From positions 1 to 27,075 of the forward strand of contig CALCDK010000161.1 of the NCBI GenBank assembly GCA_937900605.1: DNA of 27,075 nucleotides, read 5' to 3'. The notes beneath the pieces are model-generated. The model was not told the origin of the DNA and searched no databases. It was given only the letters and a program-made list of their open reading frames with translations. The translations under genes were made by a program, and so were the position numbers. This document shows, piece after piece, positions 9,283-16,052 of the stretch. The stretch comes from an uncultured Olsenella sp. (GTDB lineage Bacteria > Actinomycetota > Coriobacteriia > Coriobacteriales > Atopobiaceae). Every line of letters starts with the position of its first letter. Within the stretch, counting starts at the first letter, position 1.

Positions 9283-9288
9283 AGTATA
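9283..9288 (-). promoter_or_regulatory. Candidate -10 box for the acyltransferase-like gene
   Basis: Minus strand TATACT 29 bp before ATG 9253. A weak TTGGTG (9308-9313) sits 19 bp further upstream. The 9254-9568 gap also holds a short tandem repeat at 9481-9520, a GCGAGAAG word near 9448 and a possible plus-strand CACAAT box (9419-9424). Confidence 0.45.
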
Positions 9289-9480
9289 CGACGGGCGAGG
9301 GCACTTCCACCAACCTGACACGGGATGTCGCGCTGCGCATCCTCGCAGCTCGCACATGCCGAACGACCCGCCCCCGACGGGCCCGAGTGCGACGGCCCGA
9401 CGGGCGCGAGCGCGGTGGCACAATGCGGGCCCCGGTCCCGAGGCGGCGAGAAGCGCCGGGCTGCGGGGTGGCTGCCGAGA

Positions 9481-9520
9481 GCGGCCGGTGCGGGGCGGCC
9501 GTTGCGGGCGGCCGGTGCTA
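9481..9520. repeat. Three imperfect tandem 13-14-bp repeats
   Basis: GCGGCCGGTGCGG (9481-9493), GGCGGCCGTTGCGG (9494-9507) and GCGGCCGGTGCTA (9508-9520) lie upstream of the prepilin peptidase gene. The last copy is about 50 bp from the ATG. They could be slippage-born sequence or a binding-site array. Confidence 0.5.
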
Positions 9521-9568
9521 AGCGGACGGACTGTGGCGGCTGGCGCGCGGGGCGCAGAGGGGGGACGC

Positions 9569-10129
9569 ATGGGACAGGTGGGTCCGACGGGAACGGCGTG
9601 GTCGGCCGCCGAGGCGCTCCTCGCCCTCGCGGTCGTGTCGGCGGTGGCGGCGCTCGCGGTCGCGGCGGCGTGCGACCTGCGGTGCAGGCTCGTGCCCAAC
9701 CGGTGCTGCGCAGTCGTGGCCGCTGCGGGGCTCGTGGCGCGGGTCGTAACGGCGACGACGGCGGGCGTGCCGGGCGAGGGACCGCTGGTCGCGCCGACCG
9801 TGGCCGCGGCGGCCGAGTCGTGCGCGGGCGTCGTGGCCGTGCTCGCCGCCCTGCTCCTCTCGCTGCGGCTGGCTCGCTTCGCCGGGCTCCCTGGCGACAT
9901 GGGCGGGGGCGACGTGAAGCTGCTCGCGTCGGTGGCGGCCTGGACGGGGCCGCTCGGGGGCCTCGCGTGCGTGGCGCTCTCGTGCATGGCGGGCGTGGCC
10001 GGTTGGGGCGCGGTCGCGGCGCTTCGAGCGCTGGCGGGTCGCGCCGTCGGGAGGGGGATCCCGCTCGCACCCTCGATCGCGCTCGTGGGCTGTGCCGCCG
10101 TCCTGCGCTGGGGGCTCGGCGCACCCTAG
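9569..10129 (+). CDS. Prepilin peptidase (A24 family, TadV/CpaA-like)
   Basis: The 186-residue membrane protein carries both aspartates of the A24 aspartyl peptidases. The first is Asp36 in ACDLRCRLVPN, matching the D-x-R-x-x-x-I/V-P-N pattern. The second is Asp115 in GDMGGGDVKLLA, the GxGD-type motif. Hydrophobic segments flank both. It lacks the N-terminal methyltransferase/zinc domain of PilD, so it is the small Tad/Flp-type enzyme that cleaves leader peptides of pilins. No other pilus gene is in the window, so its partners are elsewhere. GAGGGGGGACGC precedes ATG 9569. Earlier in-frame starts extend into low-complexity sequence and are rejected. It is followed 40 bp later by the PP2C-like gene. 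Confidence 0.8.
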   Translation: MGQVGPTGTAWSAAEALLALAVVSAVAALAVAAACDLRCRLVPNRCCAVVAAAGLVARVVTATTAGVPGEGPLVAPTVAAAAESCAGVVAVLAALLLSLRLARFAGLPGDMGGGDVKLLASVAAWTGPLGGLACVALSCMAGVAGWGAVAALRALAGRAVGRGIPLAPSIALVGCAAVLRWGLGAP

Positions 10130-10132
10130 AAT
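10127..10132 (+). promoter_or_regulatory. Candidate -10 box for the PP2C-like gene
   Basis: TAGAAT overlaps the stop codon of the prepilin peptidase gene, 37 bp before ATG 10170. The same hexamer precedes the Cys-rich gene at 4546. Confidence 0.35.
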
Positions 10133-10169
10133 GGGTGGGCATGGCCGACCGTTGGAAGGGGGCGCCGAC

Positions 10170-11087
10170 ATGTGGCGTGGCGTGTGCGTCAGCGAGAGGG
10201 GCAACCGGGCGAACGAGGACTTCGCGTGCGTGGGCGACGGCTATGGCGTCCTGCTCGACGGGGCCACGGGCCTCGCGGGGGACTGCCTCTTCCCCGGGGA
10301 GTTCCAGACCAACGCGCAGTGGCTCTCGCACCGGGTGGGCGCGATGCTCTGCGCGTCGCTTGGGCAGGGGCTCGGGCTCCCGGACGCCCTTGCGGTCGCG
10401 GCCTCCGAGGCGCGCGACGAGTTCGAGGCGGCGCTCGGCTGCCCCCTCGACGAGGCCGACCCCGACGTCGTCCCCTCCGCGACGCTTGCGGTGGTCACGG
10501 TCCGCGACGGCGTCGTCGACGTCTGGGGCCTGGGCGACTCGCCGACCCTGGTGCTGCTCCGCGACGGCCGCTGGCTCGTCGGCACCGACGACGCGCTCGA
10601 GGCGATGGACGGCCGGGTGGTGGCCCTCGCGACGGAGCGCCTCGCCGCCCGCCGCGCCGCCGGGGACGAGCTCGCGGGGCGTGACCGCAGGGGCCTCGTG
10701 ACCGACGAGCTCCTCACAAACAGGCGCCTCCGCAACGCGACGGGCGGCTACTGGTGCCTCGACCCGACGGGGGCGGCCCTGGGGCACCTCCGGCACCTGC
10801 GGGTTCCCGTCGAGCGGGTCCTGTTGGCCGGCGCCATGAGCGACGGGCTCTGGCGCGCCTTCGGCCTGCTGAGCATCGCGCGGCTGGACGACCTCCGACA
10901 GATGGGGGCGGCCGACCTGCGGCTGCTCGTCGACCGCATGCGGTGTGCGGAGGAGTCCGACCCGGACTTCGAGCGCTACGGGCGCCTGAAGCTCTCCGAC
11001 GACGCGAGTGCGTTCCTGCTGGGGCCCTCGGGCAGCGACGAGGGCGCCACGGGGAGCGGCTCGACGTCCTCCACACCGTCCGCGTAG
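10170..11087 (+). CDS. PP2C-like protein phosphatase
   Basis: The 305-residue protein shows the metal-binding motifs of the PP2C family: ERGNRANEDF (Asn15-Glu16-Asp17), DGATG at residues 30-34, VWGLGDSPTLVLL, AMSDGLW, and a C-terminal SDDASAFLL matching the last D-D-x-S/T motif. PP2C enzymes are Mg/Mn-dependent Ser/Thr phosphatases; the substrate is unknown. Start 10170 is chosen for GGAAGGGG just upstream and because the domain begins immediately; longer starts add unrelated sequence. The stop lies 112 bp inside the convergent helicase gene (tail-to-tail overlap). PP2C phosphatases also occur with Ter-domain stress or defence clusters, so a link with the neighbouring TerB/ATPase/helicase set is possible; this is inference. 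Confidence 0.75.
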   Translation: MWRGVCVSERGNRANEDFACVGDGYGVLLDGATGLAGDCLFPGEFQTNAQWLSHRVGAMLCASLGQGLGLPDALAVAASEARDEFEAALGCPLDEADPDVVPSATLAVVTVRDGVVDVWGLGDSPTLVLLRDGRWLVGTDDALEAMDGRVVALATERLAARRAAGDELAGRDRRGLVTDELLTNRRLRNATGGYWCLDPTGAALGHLRHLRVPVERVLLAGAMSDGLWRAFGLLSIARLDDLRQMGAADLRLLVDRMRCAEESDPDFERYGRLKLSDDASAFLLGPSGSDEGATGSGSTSSTPSA

Positions 11088-13402
11088 GGCTCCCACTGCG
11101 CCACACGTGCCCTCACCCCGTCCACGTCGAGCACGCCGAGGGCAAAGCCCTTCCTGACGAGCGACTCCGGGACCAGCTCGTCGTACTTCTCGAAGTAGGG
11201 GACCTCGCCGGGGTAGAGCAGCGTCATCGGGTCGTCGAGCTCCCGCGCGGCGCGCGTGACCACCGAGAAGAACCGACCGGGGTCGGCCTCCATGACGAAG
11301 GTCATGAAGTACGGCCGCGAGGAGTCGAGCCCCTTGAGGCCGATTTCCGCTGCGCAGACGAGCTTGAGGAGCCTCTCGAGCGCGAGGAAGGCGTACGTGC
11401 CCAGCCAGGGGAGAAGGCACCACATGGTCTGCTCGCGGTCGTTCTCGCCAAGGCAGACGAGGGGCCGGCGCAGCATTCCCGACGCCCGTGCTGCCACGCG
11501 GGCCTGCGAGAGGCGGGCCCGCGCGTGCGGCATGAGGTAGGGGTAGGTTGCGCCCTCCTCCAGCACCTGCCGCATGCGCTCGAGGATGCGCGTGTTGACG
11601 TCACCGGCAACCTGTCCGAAGTAGGCGGGCACGCGGCCCTTCACCTGGGTGACGTAGAGCACGTGGCGCTCGTGGTCGACCTCCTCGACGAGCCAGACGT
11701 GGCCCGCGATGGCGACCTTCTCGCCGGCCGGCGGCGGGGCGACGAGGGTGCCGATCTCCGTCGAGTCGCAGCGCACCGCGTACTCGACGTTCTCCTGGAA
11801 CACCGCGTAGAACTTGTGCGAGTTGGTCATGCGCTCGCCAGCGAGCCCGACGATCAGGCCGCCCTCGTCGGTCTGCTCTATGTAGTCGTGGTCAAGGAGG
11901 TGGTGCAGCAGGACGCGGAAGTCGTCGGTGCCGATGCGTCGGAAGTAGGTGAGCGTCAGGACTTTGGACGCCAGCTGGGCGGGTGTCATCTCGCCCTCGG
12001 AGGCGAGGGTGGCGAGGGTCTGGTGGCACAGCAGGCTGTAGGGCAGGCGGTCCAGCCTCAGCGGCTCGACCCATCGCTCCTCTCGGTAGAGCTGGACGAG
12101 GGCGATTCCCTGTGCGAGCTTCCACGGGATGGTCTCGGGCAGGGCGGCGCGCGGCTCGGGCTGCTCCTCTCGCATGACGAACCACATCTCGGGAGGGTCG
12201 CCTCTGCGTCCCGTGCGTCCCATGCGCTGCAGGAACGACGAGACGGTGAACGGCGCGTCGATCTGGAAGGCCCTCCCCAGGCGACCGACGTCGATGCCGA
12301 GCTCGAGGGTGGACGTGGCCACCGTGGTGAGCTCGCTGTCGTCGTCGCGCATGAGCTCCTCCGCGGTCTGGCGGATCGCGGCCGACAGGTTGCCGTGGTG
12401 GATGAGGAAGCGGTCGGGCTCCCCGTTGGCCTCGCAGTAGCGGCGCAGCGTCGTCGTGACCTCCTCGGCCTCCTCGCGGGAGTTGCAGAAGACGAGGGAC
12501 TTGCGGTGACGCGTGTGCTCGAAGATGTAGCCGATGCCGGGGTCGGCGAGCGAGGGCGCGCGGTCCGTGGGCTCCTCCGGCTCGGGCATGCGGACGCTGA
12601 CGTCCGCCTCGGGCAGGGCGTCGGGGCGGCTCACGTCGACGACGTCCGCCGGGGCCGCGGCCCCGGCGGAGCGCGGATCAGGCTGCTCGTCGGCCTGGGG
12701 TCCGTCCTTGTAGAAGTGCTCCATCGAGATGCGCCAGGTCCGTGGCGGCTCCTGGATCCGGGGGACGAGGGTCTGGCGGCCCGTTCCGGCGGAGAGGAGC
12801 TCCCCCATTGCGATGGGGTCGCCGACCGTGGCGGAGAGCCCGATGCGACGCGGCCGGACGCCCGCCATGCGCTCGAGCCTCTGGACCAGGCAGAGGGTCT
12901 GGCCGCCCCTGTCCGCCCGCAGCAAGGAGTGGATTTCGTCGATGACGACGTAGCGCAGGTCGCAGAAGAGCTTGGGGACGATGGCGTGACGGTGCAGCAG
13001 CATCGCCTCGAGGGACTCGGGCGTGATCTGCAGGATGCCGGAGGGGTTCCTCACGAGCTTCGCCTTGTGCGAGGCCGACACGTCCCCGTGCCAGTGCCAC
13101 ACGTTGATGCCCGCCTCCTCGCAGAGGTCCGCGAGGCGGTAGAACTGGTCGTTGATGAGTGCCTTGGTGGGACCCAGGTAGATGGCCCCGACGGACCGGG
13201 GAGGGTTCTCCCAGAACTCGCTGATGATGGGGAAGAACGCCGCCTCGGTCTTGCCGGAGGCGGTCTGGGCGCAGAGCAGCAGGTTGTCGTCGGTGTCGAA
13301 GATGGCCTCCCCGGCAGCGACCTGGATGGACCTCAGGCTCTCCCACTCGTGCTGGTAGACGAAGTCCTGGACGAACGGGGCGTAGCGGTCGAAGACCCCC
13401 AT
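10976..13402 (-). CDS. sngC: DEAD/DEAH-type SF2 helicase, Shango SngC-like
   Basis: The 808-residue protein is an Lhr-like superfamily 2 helicase. Motif I is AQTASGKT (residues 45-52), motif Ib ITPES (126-130), motif II DEIH (155-158, Ile in place of Ala), and motif III SAT (190-192). A poorly conserved insert of about 70 residues, Pro/Asp/Glu-rich, precedes the second RecA domain. That domain holds SLVFCNSREEAEE, STLELGIDVG and motif VI QRMGRTGRRG. The last 350 residues form the long C-terminal region. GGAGGTG precedes the ATG, which lies 14 bp after the ATPase stop, so the two form an operon. Size and partner match the helicase of the Shango anti-phage system. The last 112 bp overlap the convergent PP2C-like gene. 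Confidence 0.85.
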   Translation of the reverse strand: MGVFDRYAPFVQDFVYQHEWESLRSIQVAAGEAIFDTDDNLLLCAQTASGKTEAAFFPIISEFWENPPRSVGAIYLGPTKALINDQFYRLADLCEEAGINVWHWHGDVSASHKAKLVRNPSGILQITPESLEAMLLHRHAIVPKLFCDLRYVVIDEIHSLLRADRGGQTLCLVQRLERMAGVRPRRIGLSATVGDPIAMGELLSAGTGRQTLVPRIQEPPRTWRISMEHFYKDGPQADEQPDPRSAGAAAPADVVDVSRPDALPEADVSVRMPEPEEPTDRAPSLADPGIGYIFEHTRHRKSLVFCNSREEAEEVTTTLRRYCEANGEPDRFLIHHGNLSAAIRQTAEELMRDDDSELTTVATSTLELGIDVGRLGRAFQIDAPFTVSSFLQRMGRTGRRGDPPEMWFVMREEQPEPRAALPETIPWKLAQGIALVQLYREERWVEPLRLDRLPYSLLCHQTLATLASEGEMTPAQLASKVLTLTYFRRIGTDDFRVLLHHLLDHDYIEQTDEGGLIVGLAGERMTNSHKFYAVFQENVEYAVRCDSTEIGTLVAPPPAGEKVAIAGHVWLVEEVDHERHVLYVTQVKGRVPAYFGQVAGDVNTRILERMRQVLEEGATYPYLMPHARARLSQARVAARASGMLRRPLVCLGENDREQTMWCLLPWLGTYAFLALERLLKLVCAAEIGLKGLDSSRPYFMTFVMEADPGRFFSVVTRAARELDDPMTLLYPGEVPYFEKYDELVPESLVRKGFALGVLDVDGVRARVAQWEPYADGVEDVEPLPVAPSSLPEGPSRNALASSESFRRP

Positions 13403-13416
13403 GGCACCTCCCCGGG

Positions 13417-14718
13417 CTAGAGCGTGAACTCGGCGAACTGGTCCTGGTCGGGGTCGTCCCCGGCCCCATCGCCGGCGACGCCGACGACCCGCTCGAGGGC
13501 CTCGGCGCTCAGGAGGTCCTCCACGCAGGTGGAGTCGTCCTGGTACGCGATGTCGAGAAGCTCCACGAAGTCCCTGATGACCTCGCGGGGCGTCAGGTGG
13601 GTCTGCGACCCCACGCGTCCGAACTCTATCTGGAGGAACCTCACAAGCTGGTCCTGCGTGACCTCGCGCTCGTAACCGAAGTAGCCGGCGTGGATGTCCG
13701 CGAGCTTCTCGACGAGCACGAGGAGCTCCTCGTGGGTGAGCGGCTCGAGCCGGATGACGGGCGCCAGCATGTCGCTGAGGCCCTCCCGTGCGAAGCGGCC
13801 CTGGGCGAGGCGGCTGCGAAGCGCCTCGTACGAGTAGACGCCGCGGCGACGGTCCTCGAGGGCCTGCGGGGTGGAGCCCATGATGACCCCCAGGTGGTGC
13901 GCCTTTCCCTGGAGGGTGTCGTTGTACATGGTCAGGATCTTCTCGTAGTTGTTCTGGCGAGACTGGGCGTTGGGGATCTTGTACAGGTTGACCAGCTCGT
14001 CGACGAGGACGAGGAGGCCCTTGTAGCCCGCCCCGACAAGGAACTGCGCGAAGAGCTTGAGGTAGTCGTACCAGCTGTCGTCGTCGACGATCGACGGGGC
14101 GCCGAGCTCGGCCCTTGCCTGGGTCTTGGTGCGGAACTCTCCGCGCAGCCAGCGCAGGGCGGCGTCCCGGCGCAGGTCGTCCCCCTCGACCGTGGCCGTG
14201 TAGTACGCGCGCAGGACGAAGCCGAAGTCGAAGCCGTGCACGAGCTCGTTGAGGGGCTCGAGCTGCTCCCTGAGCGCGTCGGGGCTGCCCTGCTCGACCC
14301 GCTCGCGGGTGCGCACCACCCAGCGGTCCAGCACCAGCTGCAGGGCCCCACCCTCCGGACGGGTCTTGGTCGAGAGGTTGCGCACGAGCTCTCGGTAGGT
14401 GGCCAGCCCCTGGCCTCCGGTGCCCTGGAAGCGGCGCTCGGGGGAGAGGTCCGCGTCGGCGACCACGAAGCCGCTGCCCATGGCGTGCGTGCGGATGGTC
14501 TGGAGCAGGAAGCTCTTGCCGCTGCCGTAGCGCCCGACGAGGAAGCGGAAGCTGGCACCGCCGTCGGCCACGAGCTCCAGGTCGTGGAGGAGGGCCTCGA
14601 TCTCCCGCTTCCGGCCGACGGTGATGTACGGCAGCCCGATGCGCGGGACGACGCCGCCCTTGAGCGAGTTGATGATGACGGCCGCGACGCGCCTGGGGAC
14701 CTTGGAGCCTGTTGCCAT
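13417..14718 (-). CDS. sngB: P-loop ATPase (DUF2791/BrxD-like), Shango SngB-like
   Basis: This 433-residue ATPase has Walker A GRYGSGKS (residues 62-69) and Walker B GLLVLVDELVN (about 234-244). The opening VPRRVAAVIINSLKGGVVPR followed by IGLPYITVGR, and the stretch LRDAALRWLRGEF-like near residue 184, resemble BREX-type ATP-binding proteins (BrxD/DUF2791). In Shango the same kind of ATPase sits between the TerB protein and the helicase. The start at 14718 has GAGAGGAGA upstream. Longer in-frame starts would run through the divergent promoter region and part of guaA on the other strand. A promoter-like pair TTGTTT/TATCAT lies upstream. It is 14 bp from the helicase gene. Biochemical action is not established from sequence; ATP-driven remodelling of a DNA-bound complex is the reasonable inference. 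Confidence 0.85.
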   Translation of the reverse strand: MATGSKVPRRVAAVIINSLKGGVVPRIGLPYITVGRKREIEALLHDLELVADGGASFRFLVGRYGSGKSFLLQTIRTHAMGSGFVVADADLSPERRFQGTGGQGLATYRELVRNLSTKTRPEGGALQLVLDRWVVRTRERVEQGSPDALREQLEPLNELVHGFDFGFVLRAYYTATVEGDDLRRDAALRWLRGEFRTKTQARAELGAPSIVDDDSWYDYLKLFAQFLVGAGYKGLLVLVDELVNLYKIPNAQSRQNNYEKILTMYNDTLQGKAHHLGVIMGSTPQALEDRRRGVYSYEALRSRLAQGRFAREGLSDMLAPVIRLEPLTHEELLVLVEKLADIHAGYFGYEREVTQDQLVRFLQIEFGRVGSQTHLTPREVIRDFVELLDIAYQDDSTCVEDLLSAEALERVVGVAGDGAGDDPDQDQFAEFTL

Positions 14719-14750
14719 GGCGTCTCCTCTCGTGTGATTCGTCGGGTCAG

Positions 14751-14778
14751 ATGATAGCATCCCCACGGACGAAAACAA
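14751..14778 (-). promoter_or_regulatory. Candidate promoter for the ATPase-helicase operon
   Basis: Minus strand TTGTTT (14773-14778) and TATCAT (14751-14756) are separated by 16 bp, placing the start of transcription about 25 bp before ATG 14718. The -35 overlaps the direct-repeat/palindrome region. Confidence 0.5.
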
Positions 14779-14800
14779 ACACGTGTTCCCACGGACGAAA
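14762..14800. promoter_or_regulatory. Direct repeats flanking a LexA-like palindrome in the guaA/ATPase divergent region
   Basis: CCCACGGACGAAA occurs perfectly at 14762-14774 and 14788-14800 (26-bp period). Between them lies the perfect palindrome AACACGTGTT (14778-14787). Read on the minus strand, 14777-14788 is GAACACGTGTTT, which fits the Gram-positive LexA core GAACRNRYGTTY. It overlaps the -35 of the ATPase promoter and lies upstream of the guaA -10, so a bound protein could affect both. Whether LexA or another regulator binds is inference. Confidence 0.5.
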
Positions 14801-14813
14801 CGCCCCTTCGCGG

Positions 14814-14822
14814 TGATATACT
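14814..14822 (+). promoter_or_regulatory. Extended -10 promoter of guaA
   Basis: TGATATACT gives an extended -10 (TG-n-TATACT) 42 bp before ATG 14864. No strong -35 is needed for this promoter class; the second direct repeat (14788-14800) occupies the -35 zone. Confidence 0.55.
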
Positions 14823-14863
14823 CCTTCCACCATGACTGTTCGACCTCGCCCAAGGAGGGTCCC

Positions 14864-15793
14864 ATGAACGCCAACAAGCGTCCCGATGACATGCAGCGCA
14901 TCAACACCCCCGAGCTCGCCCGCCAGTTCATCGAGGAGCAGGTCGCGGCCTGCCGCGAGCAGATCGGCGACAAGAAGGCCCTGCTGGCCCTCTCGGGCGG
15001 CGTCGACTCCTCCGTCGTCGCGGCGCTGCTGATCAAGGGCGAGTCCGAGCAGGTCGTCGACGTGTTCCGCAACCAGCTCGACGCCAACCTGGTCTACGTC
15101 GACGCCACCGACAGGTTCCTGTCGCTGCTCGACGGCGTCGAGGAGCCGGAGCGCAAGCGCAAGATCATCGGCGCCGAGTTCATCCGCGTCTTCGAGGAGG
15201 AGGCCCGCAAGGTCGGCGACGAGGTCAGCTTCCTCGCCCAGGGCACCATCTATCCCGACATCGTCGAGTCCGACGGCGTCAAGGCGCACCACAACGTCGG
15301 CGGCCTGCCCGACGACCTCCAGTTCGAGCTGTGCGAGCCCGTCAGGCTCCTCTACAAGGACGAGGTCCGCATGGTCGGCCGCGAGCTCGGCCTCCCCGAG
15401 AGCATGGTCGATCGCCAGCCGTTCCCCGGCCCCGGCCTCGGCGTGCGCTGCCTGGGCGCCATCACCCGCGACCGCCTCGAGGCCCTGCGCGAGGCGGACG
15501 CTATCCTGCGCGAGGAGTTCGCCCTCGCCGGCCTGGAGGGCAAGGTCTGGCAGTACTTCGTCAGCGTCCCCGACTTCCGCGTGACCGGCGTCAAGGACGG
15601 CAAGCGCCTCTACGAGTGGCCCGCGTTCATTCGCGCGGTCAACACCGTCGACGCCATGACCGCCGAGGTCCCGGAGCTCGACTGGGCCCTGCTCAAGAAG
15701 ATCGGCGACCGCATCGCCTCCGAGGTCCCCGGCATCTGTCGCGTCCTCTACGACCTGACCCCCAAGCCCTGCGGCACCATCGAGTTCGAGTAG
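14864..15793 (+). CDS. guaA: GMP synthetase ATP-pyrophosphatase subunit, no amidotransferase domain
   Basis: The enzyme adenylates XMP and replaces the adenylate with ammonia to give GMP. The 309-residue product holds the ATP-pyrophosphatase P-loop LSGGVDSS (residues 43-50), the conserved AQGTIYPDIVES, and VKAHHNVGGLP. The C-terminal dimerisation domain includes QPFPGPGLGVRCLG and ends DLTPKPCGTIEFE, the normal GuaA C-terminus. Standard bacterial GuaA (about 510-525 residues) has an N-terminal glutamine amidotransferase domain; it is absent here, and none lies upstream in the window. This is the layout of archaeal-type split GMP synthetases. AAGGAGG sets ATG 14864; the in-frame codons from 14783 span the promoter. 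It is transcribed against the flanking defence-like genes. A GATase partner elsewhere, or free ammonia, is required. Confidence 0.88.
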   Translation: MNANKRPDDMQRINTPELARQFIEEQVAACREQIGDKKALLALSGGVDSSVVAALLIKGESEQVVDVFRNQLDANLVYVDATDRFLSLLDGVEEPERKRKIIGAEFIRVFEEEARKVGDEVSFLAQGTIYPDIVESDGVKAHHNVGGLPDDLQFELCEPVRLLYKDEVRMVGRELGLPESMVDRQPFPGPGLGVRCLGAITRDRLEALREADAILREEFALAGLEGKVWQYFVSVPDFRVTGVKDGKRLYEWPAFIRAVNTVDAMTAEVPELDWALLKKIGDRIASEVPGICRVLYDLTPKPCGTIEFE

Positions 15794-15819
15794 CGCTAGA
15801 CCAGCTCTCGCGTTCACGT

Positions 15820-15846
15820 GGCCGCCCTTCGGGGCGGCCCTTCGTC
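15820..15846 (+). terminator. Terminator after guaA
   Basis: GGCCGCCC-TTCG-GGGCGGCC forms a perfect 8-bp stem with a UUCG-type loop (15820-15839), followed by CTTCGTC, 26 bp after the guaA stop. Confidence 0.75.
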
Positions 15847-15864
15847 TCCAGTGGCACTTCGGCG

Positions 15865-15878
15865 AGAGGACGTCCTCT
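15865..15878. repeat. Perfect 14-bp palindrome
   Basis: AGAGGACGTCCTCT is exactly self-complementary and overlaps a GCGAGAGG word (15863-15870). It lies in the guaA/surface-protein gap, upstream of an AT-rich patch (about 15895-15990). It could be an operator for the surface-protein gene. Confidence 0.45.
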
Positions 15879-15991
15879 TCCGGCGAGCGTGACCTAGACC
15901 TGAATTATGTGGAGAGATCGTGGACTGAATGTAAGCTGATTGAGTTGAGAACGTCGGAACCTAATCCGCGTGAAACAATTTTGCAGATACC

Positions 15992-16031
15992 TAGGCGCCC
16001 GCGCAGTTCGGGGCGCCTACTCGAGCGCCCC
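15992..16031 (+). promoter_or_regulatory. Leader with two mutually exclusive hairpins before the surface-protein gene
   Basis: Stem A pairs 15992-16000 with 16011-16019 (9 bp, 10-nt loop). Stem B pairs 16010-16016 with 16025-16031 (7 bp, 8-nt loop). They share 16011-16016, so only one can form. Stem B ends about 9 nt before the Shine-Dalgarno AAGGAGG, near enough to affect initiation. The AT-rich patch upstream (15895-15990) is the only such stretch nearby and probably holds the promoter, but I cannot choose among several weak boxes. Confidence 0.4.
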
Positions 16032-16052
16032 GCGCGCAAGAAGGAGGTCATC

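Noticed and set aside
8583..11423. Long minus-strand frame extending upstream of the CDF gene
   Set aside because: It crosses three real genes with Arg/Pro-rich sequence; the CDF domain begins at ATG 8582 with its own Shine-Dalgarno site and promoter.
10754..13420. 888-residue open frame on the plus strand opposite the helicase gene
   Set aside because: It mirrors the helicase codons in a GC-rich genome; it has no domain motifs and no ribosome-binding site, while the opposite strand has a full set of helicase motifs.
14719..15087. N-terminal extension of the ATPase across the guaA promoter
   Set aside because: The extension has unrelated composition, overlaps guaA on the other strand, and the conserved protein begins at ATG 14718 after GAGGAG.
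15909..16052. Upstream start for the surface protein
   Set aside because: It would bury the signal peptide behind 48 charged residues and lies over leader hairpins; TTG 16053 has AAGGAGG in front.
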